NCBI RefSeq assembly: GCF_025567305.1
Contig: NZ_JAOQJP010000023.1
Span: 1 to 19,579, forward strand
Reading direction: 5' to 3'
Source of the DNA: Lentihominibacter butyricus
Lineage (GTDB): Bacteria; Bacillota; Clostridia; Peptostreptococcales; Anaerovoracaceae
DNA length: 19,579 nt
The position numbers were made by a program, and so were the translations under genes. Positions 12,842 to 18,926 of the stretch are shown piece after piece. Each line of letters opens with the position of its first letter. Position 1 is the first letter of the stretch. Under the pieces are notes generated by a model, which worked only from the letters and a program-made list of their open reading frames with translations, was not told where the DNA came from and ran no database searches.

Positions 12842-14338
12842 ATGAAAAAGCAATGGCTCAGCATTGTACTGGTGCTCTGTATGGTGCTGTGCATGGCGCC
12901 CGCAACGGCGCTTGCAGCGGAGGGTGAAACGGGTACGCTGAAGATTACCGTGGATATAAGTGGGGTGTATGAAGGGGACAATGTAGGAGACAAGACATTT
13001 AGCTTTGAGATTCTCCGCAAATACGCTAATTATGGCCACTATAAATATGTGGACATTACCATTAAGTCGGGCGAGACAGAGCACACAGTGGATGTGCCAG
13101 TCGAGGCGGGAACATATGTCGTAAAGCAAATCCGTCATGCTACGATAGACAAATATGATTGGAAGAGTGCGTCCCATCAACCCGGCAGCCAAATTGAAAG
13201 CAGCGCTCAGGAAGTGTATGCAGGCAAGATAAAGTCGGTTACCGTACATAACTCTTACGAAATAGCGGTAGCAAAGGAGATCACCGAGCTGCCGATCACG
13301 GTGACCGGATATGCGCTGGGTGCAAAGGCGGACGACATCAAGGCTTCAACAGACCAGATGCGCGTTACTATCAATAAGGTTACCATCAAGCAGCGTAATG
13401 CAAGCGGCGGCTGGGATAATCTGGCACCTGATGCCACGATTCAGGCAGATATCCAGTATGGGGTAGAAATCCTTGTTAACGCAAAAACGGGGTATACCTA
13501 CACCGGGCTTACAGGGGATAAGGTGACCGTAAACGGGAAAAAGGCAAGCGAATTTGAGAAGAATCCATCGACTCAACCTGGCGTCGATATGCGGGTATTC
13601 CACGAGCTTGAGGTGCTGAAGGTCGTCAAGAAGGTGGATCACATTGAGATCACAACACCGCCTACCAAGACCGTGTACAAGGGTGGCGACAAGTTTGACC
13701 CGACGGGCATGGTGGTCACTGCGGTTTACAAAGATGGCACCAGCGAACCCATTACCAACTACAGCATATTCCATGGTGACAAGCTCACGAAGGGACAGGA
13801 GTATGTGACGATCCAGTATGACGATGGTAGCGGCAATAGCGATATCAAGGTCAGGCAGACCATCACCGTGGGCGCATATGAGGGGCCCCACACCCACACC
13901 TACGCCGGCAGCCCGTGGTACCAGGACGCGACGAGCCATTGGCATCAGTGTACCGACAGCACCTGCCCGGATCCGCGCGCCAGCGCAACGGAACTGGCCT
14001 CCCACACCTTCGTGTGGAAGGTAGACCAGGCGGCCACCACGACCCAGACCGGCCTGAAGCATGAGGAGTGTACCGTCTGCAGCTATAAGCGCAGCGAGAA
14101 TACGGTCATCGACAAGCTACCCGATGACGGCAGCGCCAATCCGGGCGAAAACACCGGCAGCACAGACAGCAGCGATAACAACGCCAATAAACCCGCAAAG
14201 GAGGACTCCGTCAAATCTCCTCAGACCGGCGACACAAGAACGCTGGGGTTTTGGATCGTTCTTCTCTTTGTCAGCGGCGGCGTTCTGACCGTGCTGGGCC
14301 TGAACGGCAAAAAAAGAAAGGAATCCGAGGCTGAATAA
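12842..14338 (+). CDS. Secreted, sortase-anchored surface protein with Ig-like domain (SPQTG)
   Basis: The 498 residues start with a signal peptide (MKKQWLSIVLVLCMVLCMAPATALA). A pilin-like beta domain follows (about 30-140; 'DKTFSFEIL...VPVEAGTYVVKQI...VHNSY'), resembling Spy0128/FctA-type domains. Next is a linker region (145-260) and a bacterial Ig-like domain (about 272-345, 'DHIEITTPPTKTVYKGGDKFDPTGMVV'). Then comes a His/Cys/Trp-rich module (350-430; HTHTYAGSPWYQ, SHWHQCTDSTCPD, HEECTVCSYK) common in clostridial surface proteins. A Ser/Asn-rich wall-spanning stretch leads to SPQTG (459-463), a membrane helix and KKRKESEAE. AAGGAGG lies eight bases before ATG. No sortase is in the window. 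It is likely an adhesin or pilus subunit; the ligand is unknown. Confidence 0.88.
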   Translation: MKKQWLSIVLVLCMVLCMAPATALAAEGETGTLKITVDISGVYEGDNVGDKTFSFEILRKYANYGHYKYVDITIKSGETEHTVDVPVEAGTYVVKQIRHATIDKYDWKSASHQPGSQIESSAQEVYAGKIKSVTVHNSYEIAVAKEITELPITVTGYALGAKADDIKASTDQMRVTINKVTIKQRNASGGWDNLAPDATIQADIQYGVEILVNAKTGYTYTGLTGDKVTVNGKKASEFEKNPSTQPGVDMRVFHELEVLKVVKKVDHIEITTPPTKTVYKGGDKFDPTGMVVTAVYKDGTSEPITNYSIFHGDKLTKGQEYVTIQYDDGSGNSDIKVRQTITVGAYEGPHTHTYAGSPWYQDATSHWHQCTDSTCPDPRASATELASHTFVWKVDQAATTTQTGLKHEECTVCSYKRSENTVIDKLPDDGSANPGENTGSTDSSDNNANKPAKEDSVKSPQTGDTRTLGFWIVLLFVSGGVLTVLGLNGKKRKESEAE

Positions 14339-14372
14339 GCCGACGCTTCCGAAATCGAAATAACCTAAACAC

Positions 14373-14411
14373 AATAGGCGGTGACGGATCATTCCGCCAC
14401 CGCCTATTTTA
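14373..14411 (+). terminator. Strong terminator after the first surface gene
   Basis: AATAGGCGGTG pairs with CACCGCCTATT with an inner CGG/CCG, followed by a T-rich end. It separates the two surface genes. Confidence 0.85.
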
Positions 14412-14419
14412 TTGAAAGT

Positions 14420-14493
14420 GGACTTGGCAGCAAGTCCCTTTCCGAAAGGCGGCAACCACGGCGTTGCCGCTGTCGGAGGAAGAAAATAGCGGA
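14420..14493 (+). promoter_or_regulatory. Hairpin-rich leader with a 23-base conserved block
   Basis: Three hairpins stand side by side: GGACTTG-gcag-CAAGTCC (14420-14437), CTTT-ccg-AAAG (14438-14448) and GCGGCAAC-cacggc-GTTGCCGC (14449-14470). A 23-base block (14471-14493, starting TGTCGGAGGAAG, ending AGCGGA) follows directly and recurs exactly at 16644-16666. It holds an extra Shine-Dalgarno-like GGAGG, 40 bases before the real start. It looks like a leader RNA element of this surface-gene family. Confidence 0.55.
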
Positions 14494-14517
14494 CAATTAA
14501 AAAATGGAGGAATTGTT

Positions 14518-16578
14518 ATGAAGAAAAAACTATTTGCAATCCTACTCAGCATTGTAATGGTAGCTGGATTGCTACCGACCATAGCCTTTGCTGCGGAAAA
14601 CTACAATCTGTATGTAAACGGCGAACAGTTCACAAGCGAAAAGCTCTCTATCGCTTGTGGAGAAGGAACCGCAAGCTACGACCCGAATACAAAGACCCTT
14701 ACGCTTAACAATGCCACAATTACAAACGGCGGCAAAAGCGATGAAAGTCCTAAGTACGGTATCAGAGTAGTTGGAGACACCGATTTAACGATCAAACTTT
14801 CTGGCACAAACAGCATTACTTTAGATAACGGCGGCGGAATTTTTGCAGACGGCAGCAGTGATAATTACAATATTATCGGTGACGGTAAGCTTACAATCAA
14901 TGTAAAATGGGATGCACTCTATACGCTTAATGGCAACATCAGCATATCCGAAGGTGCAGAGCTTGATATAACTTCTGCCGAGGGCTGCGGAATTACATCT
15001 TATAATAAAGGAAAAATTGTTATGGATGGCGCAAAGGTTGCAGTTTCTTCCTATTACACTGCCGCAGGCGCCAAGGAGCTGGAGATCAAAAACAACAGCG
15101 AGGTTGTTTTGATCGCAAGGGAGGATAATTTTAATGCAGCGTATATGGGCGATGAAAACGGCGCGGGCAAAATTGAAATTATCAACTCCAAGGTGGAAGC
15201 AACAAGCCATTATCCCGCTTTGTTTACCGAGGGCAATCTGACGGTTAACGGCGGCGAGATAAAATGCACCTCTACTGCGGACGGCGCAATATGGACAAAA
15301 GGCGATATTCTGATCAAGGGCGGCGCCAAAGTAACCACTTACAGTGAATACCCCATGGGCGGTAACGGATCTTTCACCGTAGAAGAAGCAGAGATTGATG
15401 CAAAGAATACGAATGAGAATAATATCCCTGCAATTTTCGATGAATGTGTGCCTGTGATTGCCGATGGCTATCACCTGAACTATGCAAAAGCTGTAGACTC
15501 GGAAGGAACAGAAATTGACCTGCTTTCCAGCGGTACTCAGTATTTTGCGCTTTATAAAAACGTTCATTTTATCACAAAGGCTGTCTATCCGGTTTCTTTC
15601 GTTGTAACGCCAGACGGTCTGACCAATGTTGTTGTTAAAGTGAATGGTCAGGAGGTTACTGGACCTGTCAGTTTGGAAGCAGGAACTTACCCTGTTGAGG
15701 TAACAGCTGATAACTGCAAAGCGTACAGCGGCAATATAACGATTACGGCTGATACGGCAACGCACACGCAGACGATTGCAATGACTTATTTACCTGCGGA
15801 CTACACTAAGGTCGACGAAGCTATTGCCAAAGCAAATGCCCTGAACAAGGACGAGTACAAAGACTTCTCTGCTGTGGAAGCTGCCGTCAATGCTGTTGTC
15901 CGTGACAAGAACATCACTGAACAGAGCGAAGTTGACGCAATGGCAAAGGCAATTGAAGATGCCATTGCCGCCCTGCAATACAAAGATGCCGACTACATCA
16001 AAATTGAGGTTCCTTTCAAGCTCACTGTGAAGAAGACCGGGGAAATGGATCCTGGTAAGGAGACCTTCAAGTTTGCCATCGAGAGATTCGGTGCCACCAC
16101 CGAATATGTGCTGGTTCAGGATACCGTTGAGACCGAAGGCGAAAAGACCTACGAGGGTAAATTTATCTTCACGATCAAAGAAAATCAGGCAGGCAATCTC
16201 TCAGAGGGCTTCGTTATCCGTCAGGTCAAGGGAAATGCAGAAGGCTGGACTTACGACGAGACAAAGTTCTATGCAATACCGATGTTTGCCGATACCTACA
16301 CAAATGTTGCGGGCTGGTCTTTCCTCAAGTATGATGAGAACGCTGAACTTGACTACAACAACCCGATTGAAGAAATCGGCTTCACTAACAGCTATAGTGC
16401 CAAGAAACCTGTTGTTCCTTCGGAGCCGACTGAGCCTACCAAACCTGACGATACCATCAAATCCCCGCAGACGGGAGACACAAGCAATATGGTTCTGTGG
16501 ATTGCCCTGCTGCTTGTCAGCGGTAGCGCAGCCATTGGTACAACGGTTGTAAGCAGGAAGAAAAAGTACAACAGATAA
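14518..16578 (+). CDS. Large sortase-anchored surface protein: beta-helix, FIVAR-like and pilin-like domains (SPQTG)
   Basis: The 686 residues begin with a signal peptide (MKKKLFAILLSIVMVAGLLPTIAFA). A repetitive beta-helix region (about 30-320) follows, with recurring short strands such as LTLNNATITNGGK, LTIKLSGTN, LTINVKWD and IEIINSKVEATS, typical of right-handed parallel beta-helix surface proteins. A PEGA-like stretch (about 355-425; VSFVVTPDGLTNVVVKVNG) comes next. A helical FIVAR-like module follows (about 430-500; YTKVDEAIAKANALNKDEYKDFSAVEAAV). Then a pilin-like isopeptide-type domain (about 505-625; 'KETFKFAIERF...FVIRQV...IGFTNSY') and a Pro/Thr/Glu spacer. SPQTG (649-653), a membrane helix and RKKKYNR end it. 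TGGAGGAAT precedes ATG. The sorting signal is nearly the same as in its neighbour, so one sortase probably handles both. It is likely an adhesin. Confidence 0.88.
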   Translation: MKKKLFAILLSIVMVAGLLPTIAFAAENYNLYVNGEQFTSEKLSIACGEGTASYDPNTKTLTLNNATITNGGKSDESPKYGIRVVGDTDLTIKLSGTNSITLDNGGGIFADGSSDNYNIIGDGKLTINVKWDALYTLNGNISISEGAELDITSAEGCGITSYNKGKIVMDGAKVAVSSYYTAAGAKELEIKNNSEVVLIAREDNFNAAYMGDENGAGKIEIINSKVEATSHYPALFTEGNLTVNGGEIKCTSTADGAIWTKGDILIKGGAKVTTYSEYPMGGNGSFTVEEAEIDAKNTNENNIPAIFDECVPVIADGYHLNYAKAVDSEGTEIDLLSSGTQYFALYKNVHFITKAVYPVSFVVTPDGLTNVVVKVNGQEVTGPVSLEAGTYPVEVTADNCKAYSGNITITADTATHTQTIAMTYLPADYTKVDEAIAKANALNKDEYKDFSAVEAAVNAVVRDKNITEQSEVDAMAKAIEDAIAALQYKDADYIKIEVPFKLTVKKTGEMDPGKETFKFAIERFGATTEYVLVQDTVETEGEKTYEGKFIFTIKENQAGNLSEGFVIRQVKGNAEGWTYDETKFYAIPMFADTYTNVAGWSFLKYDENAELDYNNPIEEIGFTNSYSAKKPVVPSEPTEPTKPDDTIKSPQTGDTSNMVLWIALLLVSGSAAIGTTVVSRKKKYNR

Positions 16579-16592
16579 TTGAATAGCGTTCC

Positions 16593-16666
16593 CTTGCTCC
16601 ATCTTCCGAGCAAGACAAAAGCGTCGTAGTAATACGGCGCTTTTGTCGGAGGAAGAAAATAGCGGA
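16593..16666 (+). promoter_or_regulatory. Second copy of the hairpin leader / terminator of the large surface gene
   Basis: CTTGCTC-catcttcc-GAGCAAG (16593-16614) is followed by ACAAAAGCG paired with CGCTTTTGT (16615-16646), with an inner GTA/TAC. The 23-base block shared with 14471-14493 sits at 16644-16666. The second hairpin with its T stretch may also end the preceding gene. Confidence 0.55.
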
Positions 16667-16690
16667 TAGAATTATTTTGGAGGAATGAAA

Positions 16691-16747
16691 ATGAAGAAGA
16701 AACTTCTCGGTAAGAATCCGGAACTTGTATTGTATAAGAAAAGATGA
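16691..16747 (+). pseudogene. 5' stub of a third surface-protein gene
   Basis: A good ribosome site (TTTTGGAGGAATGAAA) precedes ATG and MKKKLLG, nearly identical to the start of the neighbouring surface protein (MKKKLF). The frame then loses the signal-peptide pattern and stops after 18 codons. The leader upstream is the same as that of the intact gene. This is the start of a lost paralog, cut at about 16711 by deletion or by insertion of the downstream module. Confidence 0.65.
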
Positions 16748-16807
16748 GAATAGAGAAAAATAGTAAGCCATTGGAGTTAATGATTTCAGTGCAAGCAAAG
16801 GAATTTT

Positions 16808-16838
16808 GAGGTGTTAGCAAATTGCGACACCTCTTTTC
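16808..16838 (+). terminator. Terminator upstream of the repressor gene
   Basis: GAGGTGT (16808-16814) pairs with ACACCTC (16827-16833), followed by TTTTCTTTT. It insulates the repressor module from the surface genes. Confidence 0.65.
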
Positions 16839-16841
16839 TTT

Positions 16842-16872
16842 TACGAAAAACCTACTTGAAAAATTTTTCGTA
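16842..16872. promoter_or_regulatory. Operator around the repressor promoter
   Basis: TACGAAAAA (16842-16850) and its exact complement TTTTTCGTA (16864-16872) flank and overlap the -35 box (16856-16861). The spacing between half-site centres is 22 bases, about two helical turns. It is the natural place for the LexA-like repressor to control itself. Confidence 0.6.
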
Positions 16873-16883
16873 TCAGGTATAAT
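16856..16883 (+). promoter_or_regulatory. Promoter of the LexA-like gene
   Basis: TTGAAA (16856-16861) and TATAAT (16878-16883) are spaced by 16 bases. This is a strong promoter 53 bases before the start codon. Confidence 0.75.
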
Positions 16884-16888
16884 AAAAC

Positions 16889-16913
16889 TATCGAAAGCAA
16901 ACTGCTTCCGATA
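16889..16913. promoter_or_regulatory. Second dyad downstream of the repressor promoter
   Basis: TATCGAAAGC and GCTTCCGATA (9 of 10 pairs) are separated by five bases in the expected 5' untranslated region. It could be a second operator or an RNA hairpin. Confidence 0.4.
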
Positions 16914-16935
16914 CAAAAGAAAGTGAGGTGCAGGT

Positions 16936-17535
16936 ATGAGAAGCAAGAGTCCTGAACTTATGAGTGAGATAAAAAAGTATATCGAGGATTATTACCTGCA
17001 AAACAGACAATCCCCATCGACTACAAAAATTGCTGAAGCTGTTGGCATTGCCAGAGGTACAGCATATAAATACTTAGTAGAGATGGCTGAGAAGAATATG
17101 ATTGAGTACGACGGGCAGGAGATTCGCACCAATGTGACCCGTAAGTACAGTGGCGAACAGACACAGACACCGATTGTAGGTTCTATTCCTTGTGGCAGTC
17201 CTCAGTATGAGGAAGAAAATATTGAAGAATATGTATCACTTCCTACTGCTATTTTCGGCAAAGGAGATTTCTTCATATTAAGAGCAAGCGGTCAGTCTAT
17301 GATTGAAGCAGGGATTGATGACGGCGACCTTGTGGTTGTTAAAAAGCAGGTAGAAGCCAATGATGGCGATATAGTAGTTGCCCTTGTGGATAATCAGAAT
17401 ACATTGAAACGCTACTTCAGAGATGATGAGAATAAGAAAATCATTCTCCACCCGGAAAATAAGAAGATGAAAGACATCATTGTAGATGAGTGCTGCATTC
17501 AGGGTGTGGCTTGTCACATCATCAAAGAACTATAA
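16936..17535 (+). CDS. LexA-like self-cleaving repressor (S24 family)
   Basis: The 199 residues start with a LexA-type winged helix-turn-helix (about 5-65; 'SPSTTKIAEAVGIARGTAYKYLVEM'). A hinge and an S24 peptidase domain follow. The active site is Ser121 (ASGQSMIEAGI) with Lys158 (NTLKRYFRD). The expected cleavage site at 86-87 is Cys-Gly (SIPCGSP), where E. coli LexA has Ala-Gly. DNA damage (RecA filament) would trigger autocleavage and derepression. ATG follows GTGAGGTGCAGGT. A 9-bp inverted repeat sits on its own promoter. Adjacency to an ImmA-type protease indicates an element-encoded switch, not the housekeeping LexA. In mobile elements such pairs control excision; no such genes are in view here. 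Confidence 0.9.
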   Translation: MRSKSPELMSEIKKYIEDYYLQNRQSPSTTKIAEAVGIARGTAYKYLVEMAEKNMIEYDGQEIRTNVTRKYSGEQTQTPIVGSIPCGSPQYEEENIEEYVSLPTAIFGKGDFFILRASGQSMIEAGIDDGDLVVVKKQVEANDGDIVVALVDNQNTLKRYFRDDENKKIILHPENKKMKDIIVDECCIQGVACHIIKEL

Positions 17536-17549
17536 CAGAGGACAGACGA

Positions 17550-17669
17550 ATGAGAACACTTGAAGGAATTCGCTATCTAATCAATTTGGATAGTGCGGAA
17601 ATACAACAGAACTTTGCCGGAGGAGTTGCACCGCCGGACAAGGTGGAGTCGGAGGTGGACACAACTTGA
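17550..17669 (+). CDS. 39-aa small protein between repressor and protease
   Basis: ATG opens a 39-codon frame MRTLEGIRYLINLDSAEIQQ that ends VESEVDTT and TGA. The ribosome site is weak (CAGAGGACAGACGA). Its last bases carry the GGAGGTGG used by the protease, and its TGA overlaps the protease TTG start. It may therefore act mainly as a translational coupler. No family is recognised. A role as a small partner of the repressor or protease is possible. Confidence 0.5.
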   Translation: MRTLEGIRYLINLDSAEIQQNFAGGVAPPDKVESEVDTT

Positions 17670-18391
17670 GTATTTATATGTCAAGAGCCGAGTTGGAAGA
17701 AATCAGCGAAGGCTTGATAACAGCTTATGCTAATAAGTTTAGCAATCGAGTGATTCAATCCATCGACATAGAACATTTCATTACAGAATTTCTTATGTTA
17801 CGAATTGAATACGATTCTTTCGCAGAAGATGATGCAGGCAAGATTGGTTTTCTGGCAGATGGAGCAACACCACTGCTGATACATCAGGACGGAAAAATTA
17901 TTCCCTTTGTTTTCCCGAAAGATACCATCGTACTTGATAAATTTCTTCTTGCTGAAAAGGAGCAGGGACGTCGCAGATTTACAATGGCACACGAAGCGTC
18001 ACATCATATCTTGAGTAAGATGTATGCAATGCCGAGTGAAGGACGCTTTCATGCAGAGTATGACAGTGAGCGTAGTTATTCCAAAGAGGAACTGGCTCAG
18101 ATGTTTGCGTCTGTTGAGTGGCAGGCAGATACAATGGGAGCTTCGCTTCTTATGCCGAGAAGAATTATTGAAAATGCCTTGGCGAAATATAATCAGTCAA
18201 ATCCGATAAAAGTTTATGGCGATAATACCATTACTTCAAAGGATAAAGCAGTTATCCGTAGAATGGCAGCTTATATCGGAGTATCTTATACAGCCTTGGT
18301 TATCAGATTGAGAGATATGGGACTATTTGAGTATCATAATATCCTTGAGTACATTTCCAATGAGTTAAATCTGGGAGGTGTTTCACAATGA
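17666..18391 (+). CDS. ImmA/IrrE-family metallopeptidase (anti-repressor)
   Basis: The 241-residue protein has the zinc-protease motif HEASH (His109-Glu110, His113) in RFTMAHEASHHIL, with a third ligand in SVEWQADTMGASLLMP (Glu151). ImmA in ICEBs1 cleaves the element repressor ImmR after DNA damage or cell-density signals, and IrrE has an analogous role in Deinococcus. Here the partner is a LexA-like repressor one small gene upstream, so cleavage or activation of that repressor is the likely job. TTG at 17666 has GGAGG ten bases upstream; the ATG at 17678 is a weaker alternative. Its stop overlaps the next ATG (CAATGAGG), so the operon continues. Confidence 0.88.
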   Translation: MSIYMSRAELEEISEGLITAYANKFSNRVIQSIDIEHFITEFLMLRIEYDSFAEDDAGKIGFLADGATPLLIHQDGKIIPFVFPKDTIVLDKFLLAEKEQGRRRFTMAHEASHHILSKMYAMPSEGRFHAEYDSERSYSKEELAQMFASVEWQADTMGASLLMPRRIIENALAKYNQSNPIKVYGDNTITSKDKAVIRRMAAYIGVSYTALVIRLRDMGLFEYHNILEYISNELNLGGVSQ

Positions 18392-18636
18392 GGTTACAGA
18401 CTCAGGTAGCACCTGAAATACAAAAGAGATTGCTTCTGTCAAGAGTAGAAGTAGAAAGTCTGAAAGAGCGTGATATTCTCTGCCCGACTTGCGGGTTCAG
18501 GATACAAAGAGTTTTTTCAGACGCAACCGGACATTTGAGTGTGAAGTGTCAGAAATGCAAGAATGTCCACATTTTAAATCTTGCTTACTTCCGCAGAATC
18601 CGCAGGAACGGATATGGCAGGAATTGCAGGCGATGA
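18388..18636 (+). CDS. Zinc-ribbon small protein (Com-like)
   Basis: The 82 residues have a helical N-terminus and a four-Cys zinc ribbon: CPTC (32-35) and CQKC (54-57), with 'SDATGHLSVKCQKC' between. A basic tail (RRIRRNGYGRNCRR) follows. It resembles Mu Com-type and other short zinc ribbons that bind nucleic acids. GGGAGGTGT precedes ATG and the gene overlaps the protease by four bases. It may be a regulator of the switch or of an element gene lost from the window. Confidence 0.75.
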   Translation: MRLQTQVAPEIQKRLLLSRVEVESLKERDILCPTCGFRIQRVFSDATGHLSVKCQKCKNVHILNLAYFRRIRRNGYGRNCRR

Positions 18637-18707
18637 AGATAAGATTACAAGTAAATATCGAAACGATTTCTAATCGAGTAAGCGGAGATAAGCAATTTAT
18701 TTGCTAA
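18633..18707 (+). CDS. Possible 24-aa peptide at the end of the switch operon
   Basis: ATGA overlap with the zinc-ribbon stop opens a 24-residue frame: MKIRLQVNIETISNRVSG, ending in DKQFIC. There is a GCAGG before it. The overlap style matches the rest of the operon, but the length makes coding uncertain. No family is recognised. Confidence 0.3.
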   Translation: MKIRLQVNIETISNRVSGDKQFIC

Positions 18708-18714
18708 ACTACCA

Positions 18715-18786
18715 AGCACCGTACGAAGCCGGATAAGTGAAGAATAGAAGTATTCTTTGCTGTCCAGATTCGACGGTGCTTTTTTT
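18715..18786 (+). terminator. Long imperfect terminator hairpin
   Basis: AGCACCGT pairs with ACGGTGCT. Inner pairing runs through CGAA/TTCG and GGA/TCC to a tip AAGAATA-gaag-TATTCTT, and six to seven T follow. It ends the repressor/protease operon. Confidence 0.75.
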
Positions 18787-18821
18787 GTTGCTGTTTTATT
18801 CGATTATGCTTCGTGCAGTAT

Positions 18822-18860
18822 TAGGTCTTTTCCCTTATTCGGGAAAGGACCTTTTATGTT
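18822..18860 (+). terminator. Second terminator hairpin
   Basis: AGGTC-t-TTTCCC pairs with GGGAAA-g-GACCT, followed by TTTTATGTTTT. A third small hairpin TTTGGC-aat-GCCAAA lies at about 18869-18883. There is no gene between 18708 and 18898. Confidence 0.65.
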
Positions 18861-18898
18861 TTATACCGTTTGGCAATGCCAAATAGCGAAGTATGAAG

Positions 18899-18926
18899 TG
18901 TACCCATAAAAGTAGAGTATCAAACC
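18899..18926. repeat. Terminal inverted repeat of the IS3-family element
   Basis: The repeat starts TGTACCCATAAAAGTAGAG on the + strand. It contains the transposase stop codon (18920-18922) and starts with the usual TG of IS3-family ends. The same 28 bases occur inverted at 2834-2861 with one change. Confidence 0.75.

Noticed and set aside
12650..13249. Longer upstream part of the minus-strand transposase-fragment frame
   Set aside because: Beyond the ATG at 12649 it runs antisense into the signal-peptide region of the surface protein and shows no transposase similarity; the frame is open by chance.
14420..14493. Cyclic-di-GMP or other known riboswitch before the large surface gene
   Set aside because: The three hairpins are simple and none of the aptamer core sequences that I know is present.
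18489..18707. 72-codon + frame overlapping the zinc-ribbon gene
   Set aside because: Its first two thirds are an out-of-frame reading of the zinc-ribbon gene; only the last 24 codons could be real.
5332..18898. Second attachment-site copy of the guaA end inside the window
   Set aside because: Scanning for the guaA terminal sequence found only a short chance resemblance near 14334; no convincing repeat.
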